In this document: one piece after another, positions 29,701 through 42,800 of the stretch
How positions within the stretch are numbered: position 1 is the first letter of the stretch
Layout: each line of letters begins with the position of its first letter
Source: Aphrophora alni
Lineage: Eukaryota; Arthropoda; Insecta; Hemiptera; Aphrophoridae
DNA: 64,000 bases
NCBI GenBank assembly: GCA_963513935.1
Contig: OY740768.1
Coordinates: 43,642,368 to 43,706,367 of the forward strand
Direction: 5' to 3'
Notes under the pieces: model-generated
Seen by the model: the letters and a program-made list of their open reading frames with translations, nothing else
Told to the model about the DNA's origin: nothing
Databases searched by the model: none
Translations under genes and position numbers: made by a program

Positions 29701-30847
29701 TTCATATATAGCTATTAACAATTATTTTTGGTGAGTTAGGGTGTTAGATGTTCAATGAGCACTGTGGTGAATGTGAACACTATAAATCACTGAATCCCCT
29801 ACCACAAGTTTGGTACAATAACACAAACACATAAGGCAAATAAATATTTCATTTTATTTGTGTTTGTGTTATTGTACCAAACTTGTGGTAGCGGATTCAG
29901 TGATTTATAGAGTTAGGGTGTTGTTTTGATTTACATAAAAGTTGAAGCAAACAAAATTGGATATTTGAAGTTTTTTTTTTTTTTTTTTTTTTTAAGACAT
30001 ACTGTTTTGTAATGGAGGGCTGTTCTATTTTAACTTTGAAATTGAAAATTTTGTAAAAGTGGTTGTCTATGCTATTAAAATAATTGTTTTATACATTCTT
30101 TTTATTTTCCTTTGTTATAGACAGAATGTTCAAATTCAAGATTAGCAATAGAAAGATTTGATCCTACAGATATACCAAGATGTGGGGAATTATTAAAACA
30201 TGCCTTAGAACATTCCAAAGTAAGGACTTTTAATAATTTAATAGTAACATTTGTTAATTTATAAATAATAACAATAACACAAAAATAAATATAATAGATA
30301 TTCAAATAAATATAATTTTAAAATTAAAATCTTCCAGCTAATATGTACATAGTTTATTTTGCATTGTTTTCCTTAAAATGCAAAAGGTACACAAAAATCA
30401 CACTTTCTTAATGACTTGGGAATTAAGAAAGCTGTAACACATCAGAGAAAAAAATGTCTTCTACCTCCATCTCATCTGTGAAGCAATGCTACACAATGTA
30501 ACTCATTTTATAAATGTGTCAGTCTTCTCCAAACGGAGATGGAGTATATGTCTTTTTATCTATGTATTTAACTTGTTTATTTTGAACTTTAAAATTATTT
30601 TTAATAAAGATTAGATACATTTTTGTTAATATTGTTGAATTTTGTTTTATTAATCTAATATTATATATTTTTTTCAGAACTGTCAGAATTGTTTAGACAA
30701 TTCTACTACAAGTGAGCTTCAACAAATTCTCAGTAGGCTACAAGGGACATCACTGGTGAATAGTTTAATATTATCATTACTACTTTTATTCAAATACTAA
30801 TTAACTAGGTACTGATATATAGTCTTTATTACAGAAACTTACCTAAT

Positions 30848-30886
<39 letters not shown>

Positions 30887-33800
30887 CATTTTGACAGGTA
30901 AAGTGAATAAATAAATAAAGTAAATTGTAATAATTGTAAACTAAATCCATAAGTATAAAATAGTTACAAAGCCTGAAATGATGTCAACAAAGCAAAACAT
31001 ACTAACGATACTAACGTTACTGTGTTGTGCAATAAAATATATTGAGGTTACTGTGAGGTGCAGCAAAACACACTGAGTGAATATCTCTAAAAATATAATG
31101 TTACTTCATTTAGAATTTAATTCTAAACATTTCCAAGAGATGAAAGAAACTTATAAATTAACCGTTCCCTTTGCACTCGGCAGGCCACACTGTGTGTCCC
31201 TAGTGTTTTCTGTAGTGGGTTGGATTTTTTGTATACTGCGTCATCCCATCAGCTCGGCAGGCCATCTCCAGTGCTTGGGCTTGTTTTCTCTCCAACTCGA
31301 ATTTTTTTATGACCATGTATTCACAACTGGCTAGTAATTAAATTGATTACTTTGTGAATTGCACATCCCAAACGGTGATATTAGGTTTCATTGTATAATA
31401 AAAAGATGTTTAGTTTTATATATTCATGGCTTTATTTCCTATTTTGAAGATTATACTAATAATTACCAGGATATATAAAAATTCAGAAAAAAATTAATAA
31501 CTTTCTATTTGATTAAAATAAATAAATAAAATAAAGAAGTTTTTACAAGCTTAGTAATGAAAAAGCATTAAATTTTCATACATTAAAATATCAAATATAT
31601 TGAAAATCAACATATTACAATATAGTGATTGTAAAACGACTATAACATAAGACAAAATGGAAGTAATGTTGATGTTTATTCTTAATTATTATTATTTTTT
31701 TTTAGTGTTAACTAAACCACTCAGTAAGCTTAGTAGAGATTATAATATCATAATGGTTGTAACAGGTCGGGGGAAGTTTTGATTGTTTATTATTATTTGA
31801 TTTAAAAACACAAAATCAAAGTATGAAGTTTGAATTGAAATACTAATTTGGCGTTTTGTGATTGTGGTTCAAAAAGCCAATAACACAGTTGTTAAACAAA
31901 ATTTCTTGTATGGGACAAAGGTTACACCAGCTATCCAATTAATTACTTTGACGGTAACTGTGAATGAAAGACTGCATTCTGAATAGGTTACATTCTCAAA
32001 AGAGGAGTATCTGGTGACCTTTAATCATGATATTTATGAATGTTCAACGAAGTTGGTTATTTTCTATGTAAGATATAGATTGGAGAGTGTTTTACAATTT
32101 CAGACAAGTAGGCAAGAGTTGTATAACCTACTGTGTTTTGATTCTAACAATGGTGTAGGGTAATCCAATTTAATGTTGAATGTTTAATTTTCTGATGAAC
32201 ACCATGTTTATCTGAATGGATTTATTAATTGACAGACAACCCATTTTCATGGATTTTAATGGTCAGATGTCACTGTGGAAAAACCTTTCCATATTCTGGA
32301 ACAATTTTGGTGTGCAGTGTCTGCAAATGGTATATTATTTCCTTACTTTAATGAAATATTTTACGTTTAAATGGTAGATGGAAATCCTGCTACTAATGAA
32401 GTGCATTATAGTGAAAATATTTCACATTATTTTTGAAGGATCAAGAATGATTCTGTCATGTAAGAAATCTGTCATTTTCTACCCATTGGCTCCAACAGCT
32501 ATCCACCATCACAAGGAACTCGTTTAGCTTACATCGAACGATGTGAATTTTTGATATCACTTTGTTTTTTATGGAAATTTTTCATATTTTTATTTATCAG
32601 AACTTACACATCTTGATCTCTGTATTTGAGTTCCTCTACCATTTTACAGAATAATATCCTCCAGCATTGAAAATGAATTAAAACAATAAACGTGAATGTA
32701 TGTGAACGATTTTAATATTACGTCACATTCAACGGGACCAACTTTCTCTACTGTTTGTTTGGTTCATACTGAGTTAGTTGTTTATTAGACAAAATCTAAC
32801 TATAAAAAAATGGTTCATTTTTATGATTTTCCAGCTAGGAAAATTAATTAAATAGGTAGTTGAAGTATCTTCTTAATTATTATATATGTTGATTCGATAG
32901 TTATATATTTAGTAATAACAATCAAAATGATATACTAATATTTAAATACTATGTCAATTATTAAGGTGCAATAATATGAAATAAGAGATGTGTCCAATAT
33001 GTAATAAGACTTAATACAATAATACTCATTTATATGTATCTAATTCTTGCTACTACAATTACACATTAATGCAATCTTATTTTTCATTCGTTGAAGGCGT
33101 AGAGCAGATATGTGTTTGGCAGCTGTTTTAAAACATCTGCTGTTTCTTCTTTATTGCATCAACTGACCACAAAACCTTTAAGTACAGTATTCGCTTTAAT
33201 AAAAAGAGAAAAAATAACATTTTGGTAAATCTGAAGAATACAAAGGATGTTCCAGTGTAAAAATGTGTTTCTTAGCCAAAAAAGAATTTCACAGAAAGTG
33301 CTGTGTGAGCAGATGCATTGCCTTGATAGAGAATGAAACCATGTTGCCACAGTTCTGGTAGGTTTTGCCACCTGAAACTTTGTCAAAACTACTTCATAAT
33401 ATTGCTGGTTCACTTTTGTCCTTTCTGAAACTCACTCTTGACATTAAAAAAAAAATTTTAAAAAACAAAAAAAAACAAAAAAACAATGAGTATGCCTTTG
33501 AAGTTGGACTTGCTTTGACAAATTTTTAATTTTTGGTGATAATGTATCTACTTTTGTTTTATCTCAAGATCATACTGGAAGATTTAGGTTTTGTCATAGG
33601 TGATGATTTTTTGAAAAAGGGTGGGGTCAGCATCAAATTGGTGCATGTTTTCTCACAGTGTACTTTTAGCTCTAGTGTGAAAACCTTCTTGGCAAGATGG
33701 TGTAGACCGTCTTAGGACAAACGTTTTTCATGTTGGGAAACCTCACACAAAATTTTCAACTTAGTGTGTTTGTCAGTGTTCACAACTTCAGCTATCATTT

Positions 33801-36800
33801 GGAGACTGAGTCCTTTCATACAATATGGTTAAATTTGACTATATTTTCTTCAGTACTTAAAGTGAAAAATCGTCCAGGAGATCATCATCTGACTTCCTTC
33901 AATAAATCTTTTGTGCTACTCAAACATATGACATTGTGCACAAGACTGTCTTCCCTGTGAGCCTCACTAAGAATTTTTAAACATTCCATTGGTGTTTTGT
34001 TAAATTATACTAAAAATCTCAAATTGGCACGTTGCTCAACATTTAAATTAGTATTATTTCAGCACACAACTGCACTCAGCGACGATTCACACACAACTGA
34101 TAGGCCAAGAGTGCTGTTGTTTGTGGTACAGAGCTCACAATCAGTTTTAACTGCTTTCTCTAAGAGGGAAAATCACAGTCTCATTATTTAATAGACACAT
34201 TTTGTACTCTTAATTATATTTTCCATAAATAAGTAGTCTATTAATATTTGTAGATTTATTGCTTACTTGTTTGTATACCATTATTAATTTTTATCTATAA
34301 TTTTCTTCCATACAGCCTCTAAATTTGATACCAAGCTCTGTTCCTCTACCTGAATATAACTTAATAGAACCTGTTTCTTTTCCTGATCAGCGTTCAGAAG
34401 ATCAAATTCCAAAAACTTTACCACCAGAAGAATCTGTTCATACAGTTTTACCTGCGAACCTCTACATTCCACAAGTAGATTTATCTTCTAATGAAATGTC
34501 TTCAGAACTCAGTCCAGGAACTCAAATTCCACCTGTTACCCAAAAAGCAGAATTACCTGTTTTAGAACTACGTTCTGCATACTCTCCTCAAAGTCAAATT
34601 CCAACTGTTTCACCTGGGTATGGAATCCCACCTGCTACATCTGTTAATGAAATTACACCTGTTACATCTGTTAATCAAGTTCCACCAACTTTACCACCAG
34701 AAGAATCTGTTCATACAGTTTTACCTGTGAAACTTGACATTACACAGGTAGATTTATCTTCTAATGAAATGTCTTCAGAACTCATTCCAGAAACTCAAAT
34801 TCCAGCTGTTACCCAAGGAGCAGAATTACCTGTTTTAGAACTAGGTTCTGCATACTCTCCTCAAAGTCAAATTCCAACTGTTTCACCTGGGTATGGAATC
34901 CCACCTGCTACATCTGTTAATGAAATTACACCTGTTACATCTGTTAATCAAGTTCCACCATCTTTACCACCAGAAGAATCTGTTCGTACAGTTTTACCTG
35001 TGAACCTTGATGTTACACAGGTAGATTTATCTTCTAATGAAATGTCTTCAGAACTCATTCCAGACACTCAAATTCCGCCTGTTACCAAAGACGCAGAATT
35101 ACCTGTTTTAGAACTAGGTTCTGCATACTCTCCTCAAAGTCAAATTCCAACTGTTTCACCTGGGTATGGAATCCCACCTGCTACATCTGTTAATGAAATT
35201 ACACCTGTTACATCTGTTAATCAAGTTCCACCATCTTTACCACCAGAAGAATCTGTTCGTACAGTTTTACCTGTGAACCTTGATGTTACACAGGTAGATT
35301 TATCTTCTAATGAAATGTCTTCAGAACTCATTCCAGACACTCAAATTCCGCCTGTTACCCAAGACGCAGAATTACCTGTTTTAGAACTAGGTTCTGCATA
35401 CTCTCCTCAAAGTCAAATTCCAACTGTTTCACCTGGGTATGGAATCCCACCTGCTACATCTGTTAATGAAATTACACCTGTTACATCTGTTAATCAAGTT
35501 CCACCAACTTTACCACCAGAAGAATCTGTTCATACAGTTTTACCTGTGAACCGTGACGTTCCACAGGTAGATTTATCTTCTAATGAAATGTCTTCAGAAC
35601 TCATTCTACAAGTTCAAATTCCACCTGCTTCATCTGTTAATGAAATTCCACTTGAAGCATCTGTTAATCAAATTCCACCTGATTCACCTGGTTATAAAAT
35701 CCCACCTGCTACATTTGTTGATGAAATTCCACCTCTTACTCCCTATACACAAGAACTAGAATCACTTGATAATATTCCTTCTGAAACTACTTCACCTCTA
35801 TTTCCTCCACCTGATGCAACATCTACTCCACGTATGGTGGTTTCACAACCCCCATCTGACAATATTTCCTCTGAGCGATTGCAAAAAGAAATTCCACTAG
35901 GATCCAGTCAACACTCTTCAGAAGAAAAGTTTAAAATTTCAGAATTAGAAAGAGTAGGTTTTATGCCAGTTTTAAAAACTGAAGAAAGTGTTCAACCAGC
36001 TTCATTACCTATTATGGAACAGTTACCATCTGGTATTAAAATTCCTGTTGAATATCCTTTACCAACTCCTGATAAGATGCCTCATGATACAGGTATTGTT
36101 TTTAATAATTAAAATGATGATAAATTATTTATTTTAATGTAGTAACAAAACTGAATACAATATTTAAAACTATTTATATGAGCTTTCTTGTAAATGTTAT
36201 AAGAAACAAAAAATCCTAATTATTTTGTTAAATTTAATAGGATTGAAAAAATAGGTTAAAATTTTCAATGTTTCTTTTAGTTTAAAACTAACTACAAAAA
36301 GTGGTTTTATTGAAAAATTGGTTTGAAGAAATTTCTGTTTTAAAACTGATATTATCAACATAATTAAATCAAATTCCGATAAACCTATATTCTGTTTTCC
36401 ATTATGTGAAAATGGATAAATATCTCTTACATTTTAAATGTGATTATTATTTTATAAAATATACAATTTTTAAGTTGTACAGATTTTTGCTAAGTCAGGG
36501 TTTTCTTGCTCCTAAAAACCTATCAAAATGCAAATCAAATCTGTAAACAATAGAAGATAGTTTAATAATAACATTTACAGCTACTATTAAAGTATGTTCT
36601 AAATTAATTACCTAAAAATGTCATTACTTTCAGTATAATGACTGTATAAGCTTTTAAATTGCAATTAAGTTTTTGCCTTAAGTTGTACTAAAACTAATGA
36701 TGAAATCATGTTTAGTATCTCATAATACACAAGGACACTTAAAAATATACTTTTTCGGATAAAAAAAAAGAACAAGGAATTGTAATGCACAACTTAGGTC

Positions 36801-39800
36801 ACGGACGCAAGAGATTAGTAAAAAAACGCATAAGAATCGGGTTCAACCTTCTAGGCTGTAATCAACAACAGATTTGTAAGTTATACAGGATGATTCAGGA
36901 AGAAATGGAGAAACTTTCAGGATATAAAATAAAGAAACTCCTTGTAAAAATAAAGAAAAAATTTCATATAAATATAAGTCTGAAATGCTTTAGTCTCCAG
37001 TTATCCGCTCCCCCCCCCCACCTAAACAAGATATTTAACTACATAAACTCTTCAAATTTCTATTTTATTATCTACTATGATTATTTCCACAAAATTTTGT
37101 CATCTGACAAAAATTTAGGCTGATTATAGATGTACTATATAAAATTAACCAATATTCTCTATATTTCAGGCTTGAGTCAGCTACCTGTTCCTTCTTCAGT
37201 ACCTAAAAATGTAAGTTTTCTTTTATTTTGATCATTTAAAAATAAAATATCATATTTATTCTATTTATATGACTCTCATATTTAAACTATTATTTTCTTA
37301 TCTTATCGCTGCAAACAGTGTCAGAAAGTAAAAATTTAATTTAGTCATTTCATTATTTAAATCGAGATAGAGTAGTGCTAGTTCTTGTAAAGCAGTGTTG
37401 GAACTTGGATGTAATAATTAAATCAGTTCTACTTAAATTAATTATTTTGATACCAATAATCAGGAATAATTCCTATTGTCCAAGCATCCTTCTTCTGCTT
37501 ATCTTCCGACCTCCACTCATATTTTTAACTCGCATTCTAATGGTGTGTCCTTGAATTTAACCTTCAGCTTTCCTTCATTATTCTCATTTACTATTTCCCT
37601 TTTCATTTTAAACTTAAACTTTCTTTTTCTTTCTTCTACGTTATCTTTCATCCCGTCCTGTGTCACTCTGTCTTTTTCCTGCTGTGTCTTACTTCGGTGT
37701 TTGTTGAATTGTATTTTGTCATTTCCATTATTAATCTCTCCCATTTTATTTCTATGCTTAAGTTTATAACTTGGTGACCATTTCACTTGCCCATTATGGT
37801 TTACCATTTTACCTTTTCTGCCTTTTCCTTGCCTTCCTTCTCGCCTTACCCACTAAAAATTTCCATAATTTGGTGACTATTTCACTTGCAAATTATGTAT
37901 AACACTTTTACCATCTTCTCATTTTCTATAGTAAGTACCACAATATGGTGACCTTTTCACTTGCCCATCGTGGTTTACTATTTCATTTTCTCCATTATTT
38001 TCTTGCCTTCCCTTACGTCTCTGCTTCTCCACTCTCATCTTTGGTCTCCTTGTCACGTTCTTGTCTAGACTCATCCAGTGTTTTTTTCTCTAACTTTCCT
38101 ATTTCTCGTACCTTGATTTTTCTATCAACCCTGGTAGAACCCCCAAATTACTGACAACGTATGAACCCCCAAATTACTGATCATAGGAATTTGAGCCGCC
38201 ATTTTTAATCTTTAAGTTGTTAAATGATTCATTTACCATGCTCAATCTTATATGTGAAAATCCTTTACTACATTTTCATCATCTATAATAAATTGTACAA
38301 ATTTCTCCTCCATGTTGATCCTTGCTTTATATTTGTCCAATGCACTACACCCTATTATTACTTTGCTTTTTAATTTTGGAACTATAAGGCATTGTAAATC
38401 TACTTTTTTATTCTCAATTTTAATAGGCATTAACACTTGTCTGCTAACCCTTTGTTTTTTGTTTTCGATTTCTGTTATAATTTCAACATTAATTGCTGGA
38501 AGTTCTTTACCTTTTAAACCTTCTTTCTTCATTTCCTCATACCATTCTTCTTGCATAAATGACCATTGGGCTCCAGTATCTATTTCTGCATCTATCTTTT
38601 TATCTCTAATGTCAACGTCTATGGTCGGACAACTTGGTAATGCTACCTCATTACTCCTTTCCTTTTGAGCTTCTTCCATTAACTCATCCCTAATGTTGAA
38701 ACAATAAATTATTAATAGCAATCAATTGCTTTCTAATTCCAAAATTATTTGTCTTATTTTTTCCTTTGATCCCTAACTTTCCGAGCTGTGTTTCCTGTGT
38801 CGATGTTCCTTTTATTCGTTTTACTTTAGGGATCTTGTACATTAGTTTTTTGGTGGATTTGTCGGGTGAGACAAACCAGGGTTTTGAGGCTTGGGGTTCC
38901 GGGTACTTGCAGGGTTTTGACCATAGGATCACGGGATAGGATTAGGACCATGGTTCAGAGTACCTCTATACAGACCCTTTGGCATCTGTCGTAGTGCAGG
39001 TGGAGTTCTACTCGAACCGGCGGATGAACTCCAAGTTGTTTCCTTGGTTGTCCAAGTTCCTTCTCTTGGTTGTCTGATCAGCTCATTCCTCATTCCCTCA
39101 ATACTCAATATTAAAAGAAAGTGTCTTCAAGAAACTTATGGCTACTTGAAAACTTCACTAGCTTTCCCTATGCATGCTAGCTAGATCCTCGGCTCATAGT
39201 GTCTCATCAATTTGAAAATTAGAAACTTCTCTGGGATTTTGGGCTCCAAAAATCCCACCTTGATATCATTTTACAGAAATACTCCACCTTGGTCATGTTT
39301 CTTGCAACATTATACTTCCCATTTTCCAGTTGGTTTCTTAAAACCTGTTGGGTTTAGTATTCCCAATAATTTTCTAAATTTTTTCCAGAAATCCACTATA
39401 ATCTTCGGTTTCTCTATTGGCTATCTGCCACCATTCAAATGCACGCCACTTAAGATGCTTCTCCATCATCCTAAGCGTCTCTACTTCTCCTAACTCTGGA
39501 TTAATTTCTTCAAATAATTCCTCCATTTCGTTCATAAATTATACTGGGATTTCTTTTGAAAACCTCCAAAATTCTAAAACCATTTGCTCTCCAATTGGCT
39601 TGTTTATGTAGGCTATACTACCTTTTCAGCTTCTACTCTACGTTTAACTTTGCTTAACTACTTGAATTTATTCTCTAACACTTTCACTGAACTGTTAATC
39701 GTAGAAATTCAGTTATCCTGTATATTTACTTCACCCCTAATTAACTACTTCCACTTCCGTTCAAACTTCTTCAATTTTCCACCTTCTTTAAAGTTTCCCG

Positions 39801-42800
39801 CTGAATCTCTAGAACTAAATCTTTCATGTTTTCTGTGAATTTTTCCATCTCCTTGCATTTTTCCATTTATCGGCTCAGCATTATCTTCTCAATTTTTCGG
39901 CTTCTCTCTCCTTTTCTTTCCTGGCTTCTTCTTCTTTCAATTTTCTCTTGCTCCTTACTTACCTGTTATTCTCTCCTTTTCCCTCTCTTTCTTTTCTTCG
40001 ATTCTCTTTCCTAGCTTCTTCTACCTCCCTCCTTTTCCTCCTTGCGACTTTCTCTTATTTCTTTCTCTCTTCCTCTTCTTTTCTCTGTGTCTCTTTTCTT
40101 CTTTGTTTCTTCTTTCTTTTTTCCTCTTATTTTCTCTGTGCCTCTTTTTTTTCTCTTCTTATGATCTTTGTTTCTATTTTCTGTCTTCTAGCACCTCTCT
40201 CCCTGTCTTCTCAGAAGTGATCCTGGCTTCCAAACTTTACAGGTAGTTTATTATCAACTCCATTTTCTTATCTGCATCCAATTCGATAGCTCCTGAAGAC
40301 GATTCTAGCTTTTGTTCTCCTGGAGCTTTTGGATCCTTTGTCGGCCCTATTTCTTTTTTCTTTTTTTTTTTTTGGTTTGTTATTTATTATACAAATAAAA
40401 CATAAACAAATTATTTTGTTAACTTTTTGAGACTTGAGCAGTTTAAGTATTATCTCAAATTGTCTCAACACAATGGAAGTGAAAACAATATGAAACTATT
40501 GCTTCCATAGGTCTATCCATTGAATCAGATATGAATACTTTCAAAATTATAGGCCAAAATCAAGTTAATAACACTTTTAAAATTGTTTCACATTGATCTA
40601 GGCTAGGTCTAACCTAGCTTTGTGTTGAATTATTATAGCTGATGGATTTTATCAGCTGTTTTAAGTGTGTGTTGGTTGCTATATTTCCTACTGGTTTAGG
40701 CTAAATCTAACCAAATCTTTGTGTTGATGTACCTAATTATAAGTGTTATAAGTTGAATGCTTGACACATGTCAGTGTAATAACTCTTGGAGTCAGAATAA
40801 TTATAACCATTATAATTTTTAGAAAACAGAGAAAATCTATCCCAGTTTTCTATTATTTGTATTACTTGTAATATAACGAATATGACAAGATCTTTCTTGA
40901 TTATTATACATAATATGACAGAGATCGAAATAGACTCGTACCATCCTCAATAATTGGAATTACGATATGCATTATATTATTACCATTAATATCTAAATAA
41001 TCAATAGCCTTATTATATAATTTAAATATATAATATATGGTATTTATTCGTATATATTTCCTTATGAAACAACGAAATTCATATGTTTGAAACGAAATCT
41101 CGAACAAAACTGAATTAGTCCAGGCTTGGTATAACCTAAATTCTCAGAATAATTTAATTATTGATCCTTGATGAACTCAATCAACTGTTTTATTTGTTAT
41201 TTTATGCAAAATAATTCTTTGATAATTACAATTTTTTTAAATATTAATTCAGGCTAGGATGATGCAAATAGTTGCTATGGTAATTACAAATTATTTACAA
41301 TATTAGTCCAGGCTAGGCATTATCTAAAATTATCACAATAATTATTTAATCATTGATGCTGATGAATTCTATCAGCTGTTTTAAATGTAATTTTATCCAA
41401 ACAGTTGCTATTGTAATAAATATAAAAATGGCTACAAAGTGGCATGTGTAAAGCCGAAATCAACATTTTAAAAACTAATTTTCTACCACTTAAATCAACA
41501 TTTCACAAAATCCTTTCTTAGTGAGCATCTATGACACCATAAGGATATACCTTCAAATTTTCAGATCATTACCTTCAGTAGTTTTTCCTCTGTATTGTTT
41601 ATGAATCAGTCAGTCAGTCAGGACTTCTTATTTTATGAATATGCATCATATTTACATGTAATATTTTAAAATTTAGTAAAAGTAAAGCATTATAGTTTCA
41701 TGTATGGACTTAATGTTACTTCCTTATGTAACCTGAAACTTGATTGGTGTAGGCCTACATACTACTAGGCTGAGTATTCACATTTATTGTAGATTAGGTG
41801 AAATTAGTTATAAAAATAATAACCTAAATTCCAATACAATAGTAATTTTGTTACTTAGATAAAGGACTAATATCTATTATATGTGTTGTAATTATTCAAT
41901 AATAAGGGAAGACTTGGCTTGACTTAAAAATGCCACACGTTGTGCGACAATAATAATAATTCAAAATTACGAGGTTTGATTTTACTAAAAAAGAAAAGAA
42001 GCTAAGTGCGATACAAGTTGGGGCCATTGTAATTAGTTATTTACAAAAATAAAATAAAACAAAAATATTTAAAAAAATTAAGTTTAAAGTTTATAGATAT
42101 TAAGTTAAAAATCTCTTAAGTCGTTAGTTCTTTAATTAACAGTGTACTTAGTTCAGTAACAGTGATATTATAGTGTAAGAATAGTAGTCCTTTTTGTTCT
42201 GAAATACAGTAGCACATAAAGTTTATTAGACACATTTACATAGAAACATATACAAAATGGAACATTCATACGCAAAATCTTAACTTACTGCATCCTAACA
42301 ATTGTTTAATCATTAATATGATGATAATATAAAAAAGTTAATTGAATTTAATTTACTTTTAGTTGCAACTCTGAAATTGAATAGATTTTTAGTTTATTTA
42401 AATGAATTTATATAACTAAGAATTTTATTCTTTGAAAATAGATCAAGTTTCATTAAATTATTTATTAGAAAAAGACTTTATTTTAATATTTTTTATACTT
42501 TAGATAATAAGACATCGTTTTATTTTATTAGAACTCAAATTGTCAAATCAAAAACTTATATTTAACATTGAAACATTTAAATCATATCAGATACAAACAT
42601 AATTTTAGAATAAAAGTTTTTGACGTGGATACCAATCACGTTCCTTTTATATAAGAGCACATTATCTTGAAGATGCTTCGCTTTGTACGCCAGAAATTTC
42701 TACAGCCTCGTGTAAGTCGCTTCTGTGCCTTTATTCAGACGCTGCCGTTTTCAATTCACCTTTCCGCTTTACTAAATTAATTTCCATTATTTATGTAGCA

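Larger units (their letters stand above)
37480..40350 (-). mobile_element. Relic of an LTR retrotransposon (gag, protease, C-terminal tail)
   Basis: Minus-strand order: a charged coiled-coil region read from the CT-rich stretch 39940-40240, a capsid-like block near 39480-39130 (LKWRAFEWW, then YSGFL), a protease (38721-38248), and a lysine-rich tail (38000-37500) in which a NHNGQVKWSP-like motif is repeated three times. Reverse transcriptase, RNase H and integrase are missing, and no LTRs were recognised, so boundaries are approximate. Confidence 0.65.

Noticed and set aside
31077..31334. 85-codon plus-strand frame in an intron
   Set aside because: No recognisable domain, no splice context, and repeat-like surroundings.
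36785..37123. 112-codon frame in the intron after the proline-repeat exon
   Set aside because: Lys-rich with a poly-Pro run from a C tract; no coding signal and not needed by the exon phases.
39826..40220. Plus-strand Ser/Phe/Leu-rich frames in a CT-rich stretch
   Set aside because: They are the complement of a charged gag-like coiled coil on the minus strand.
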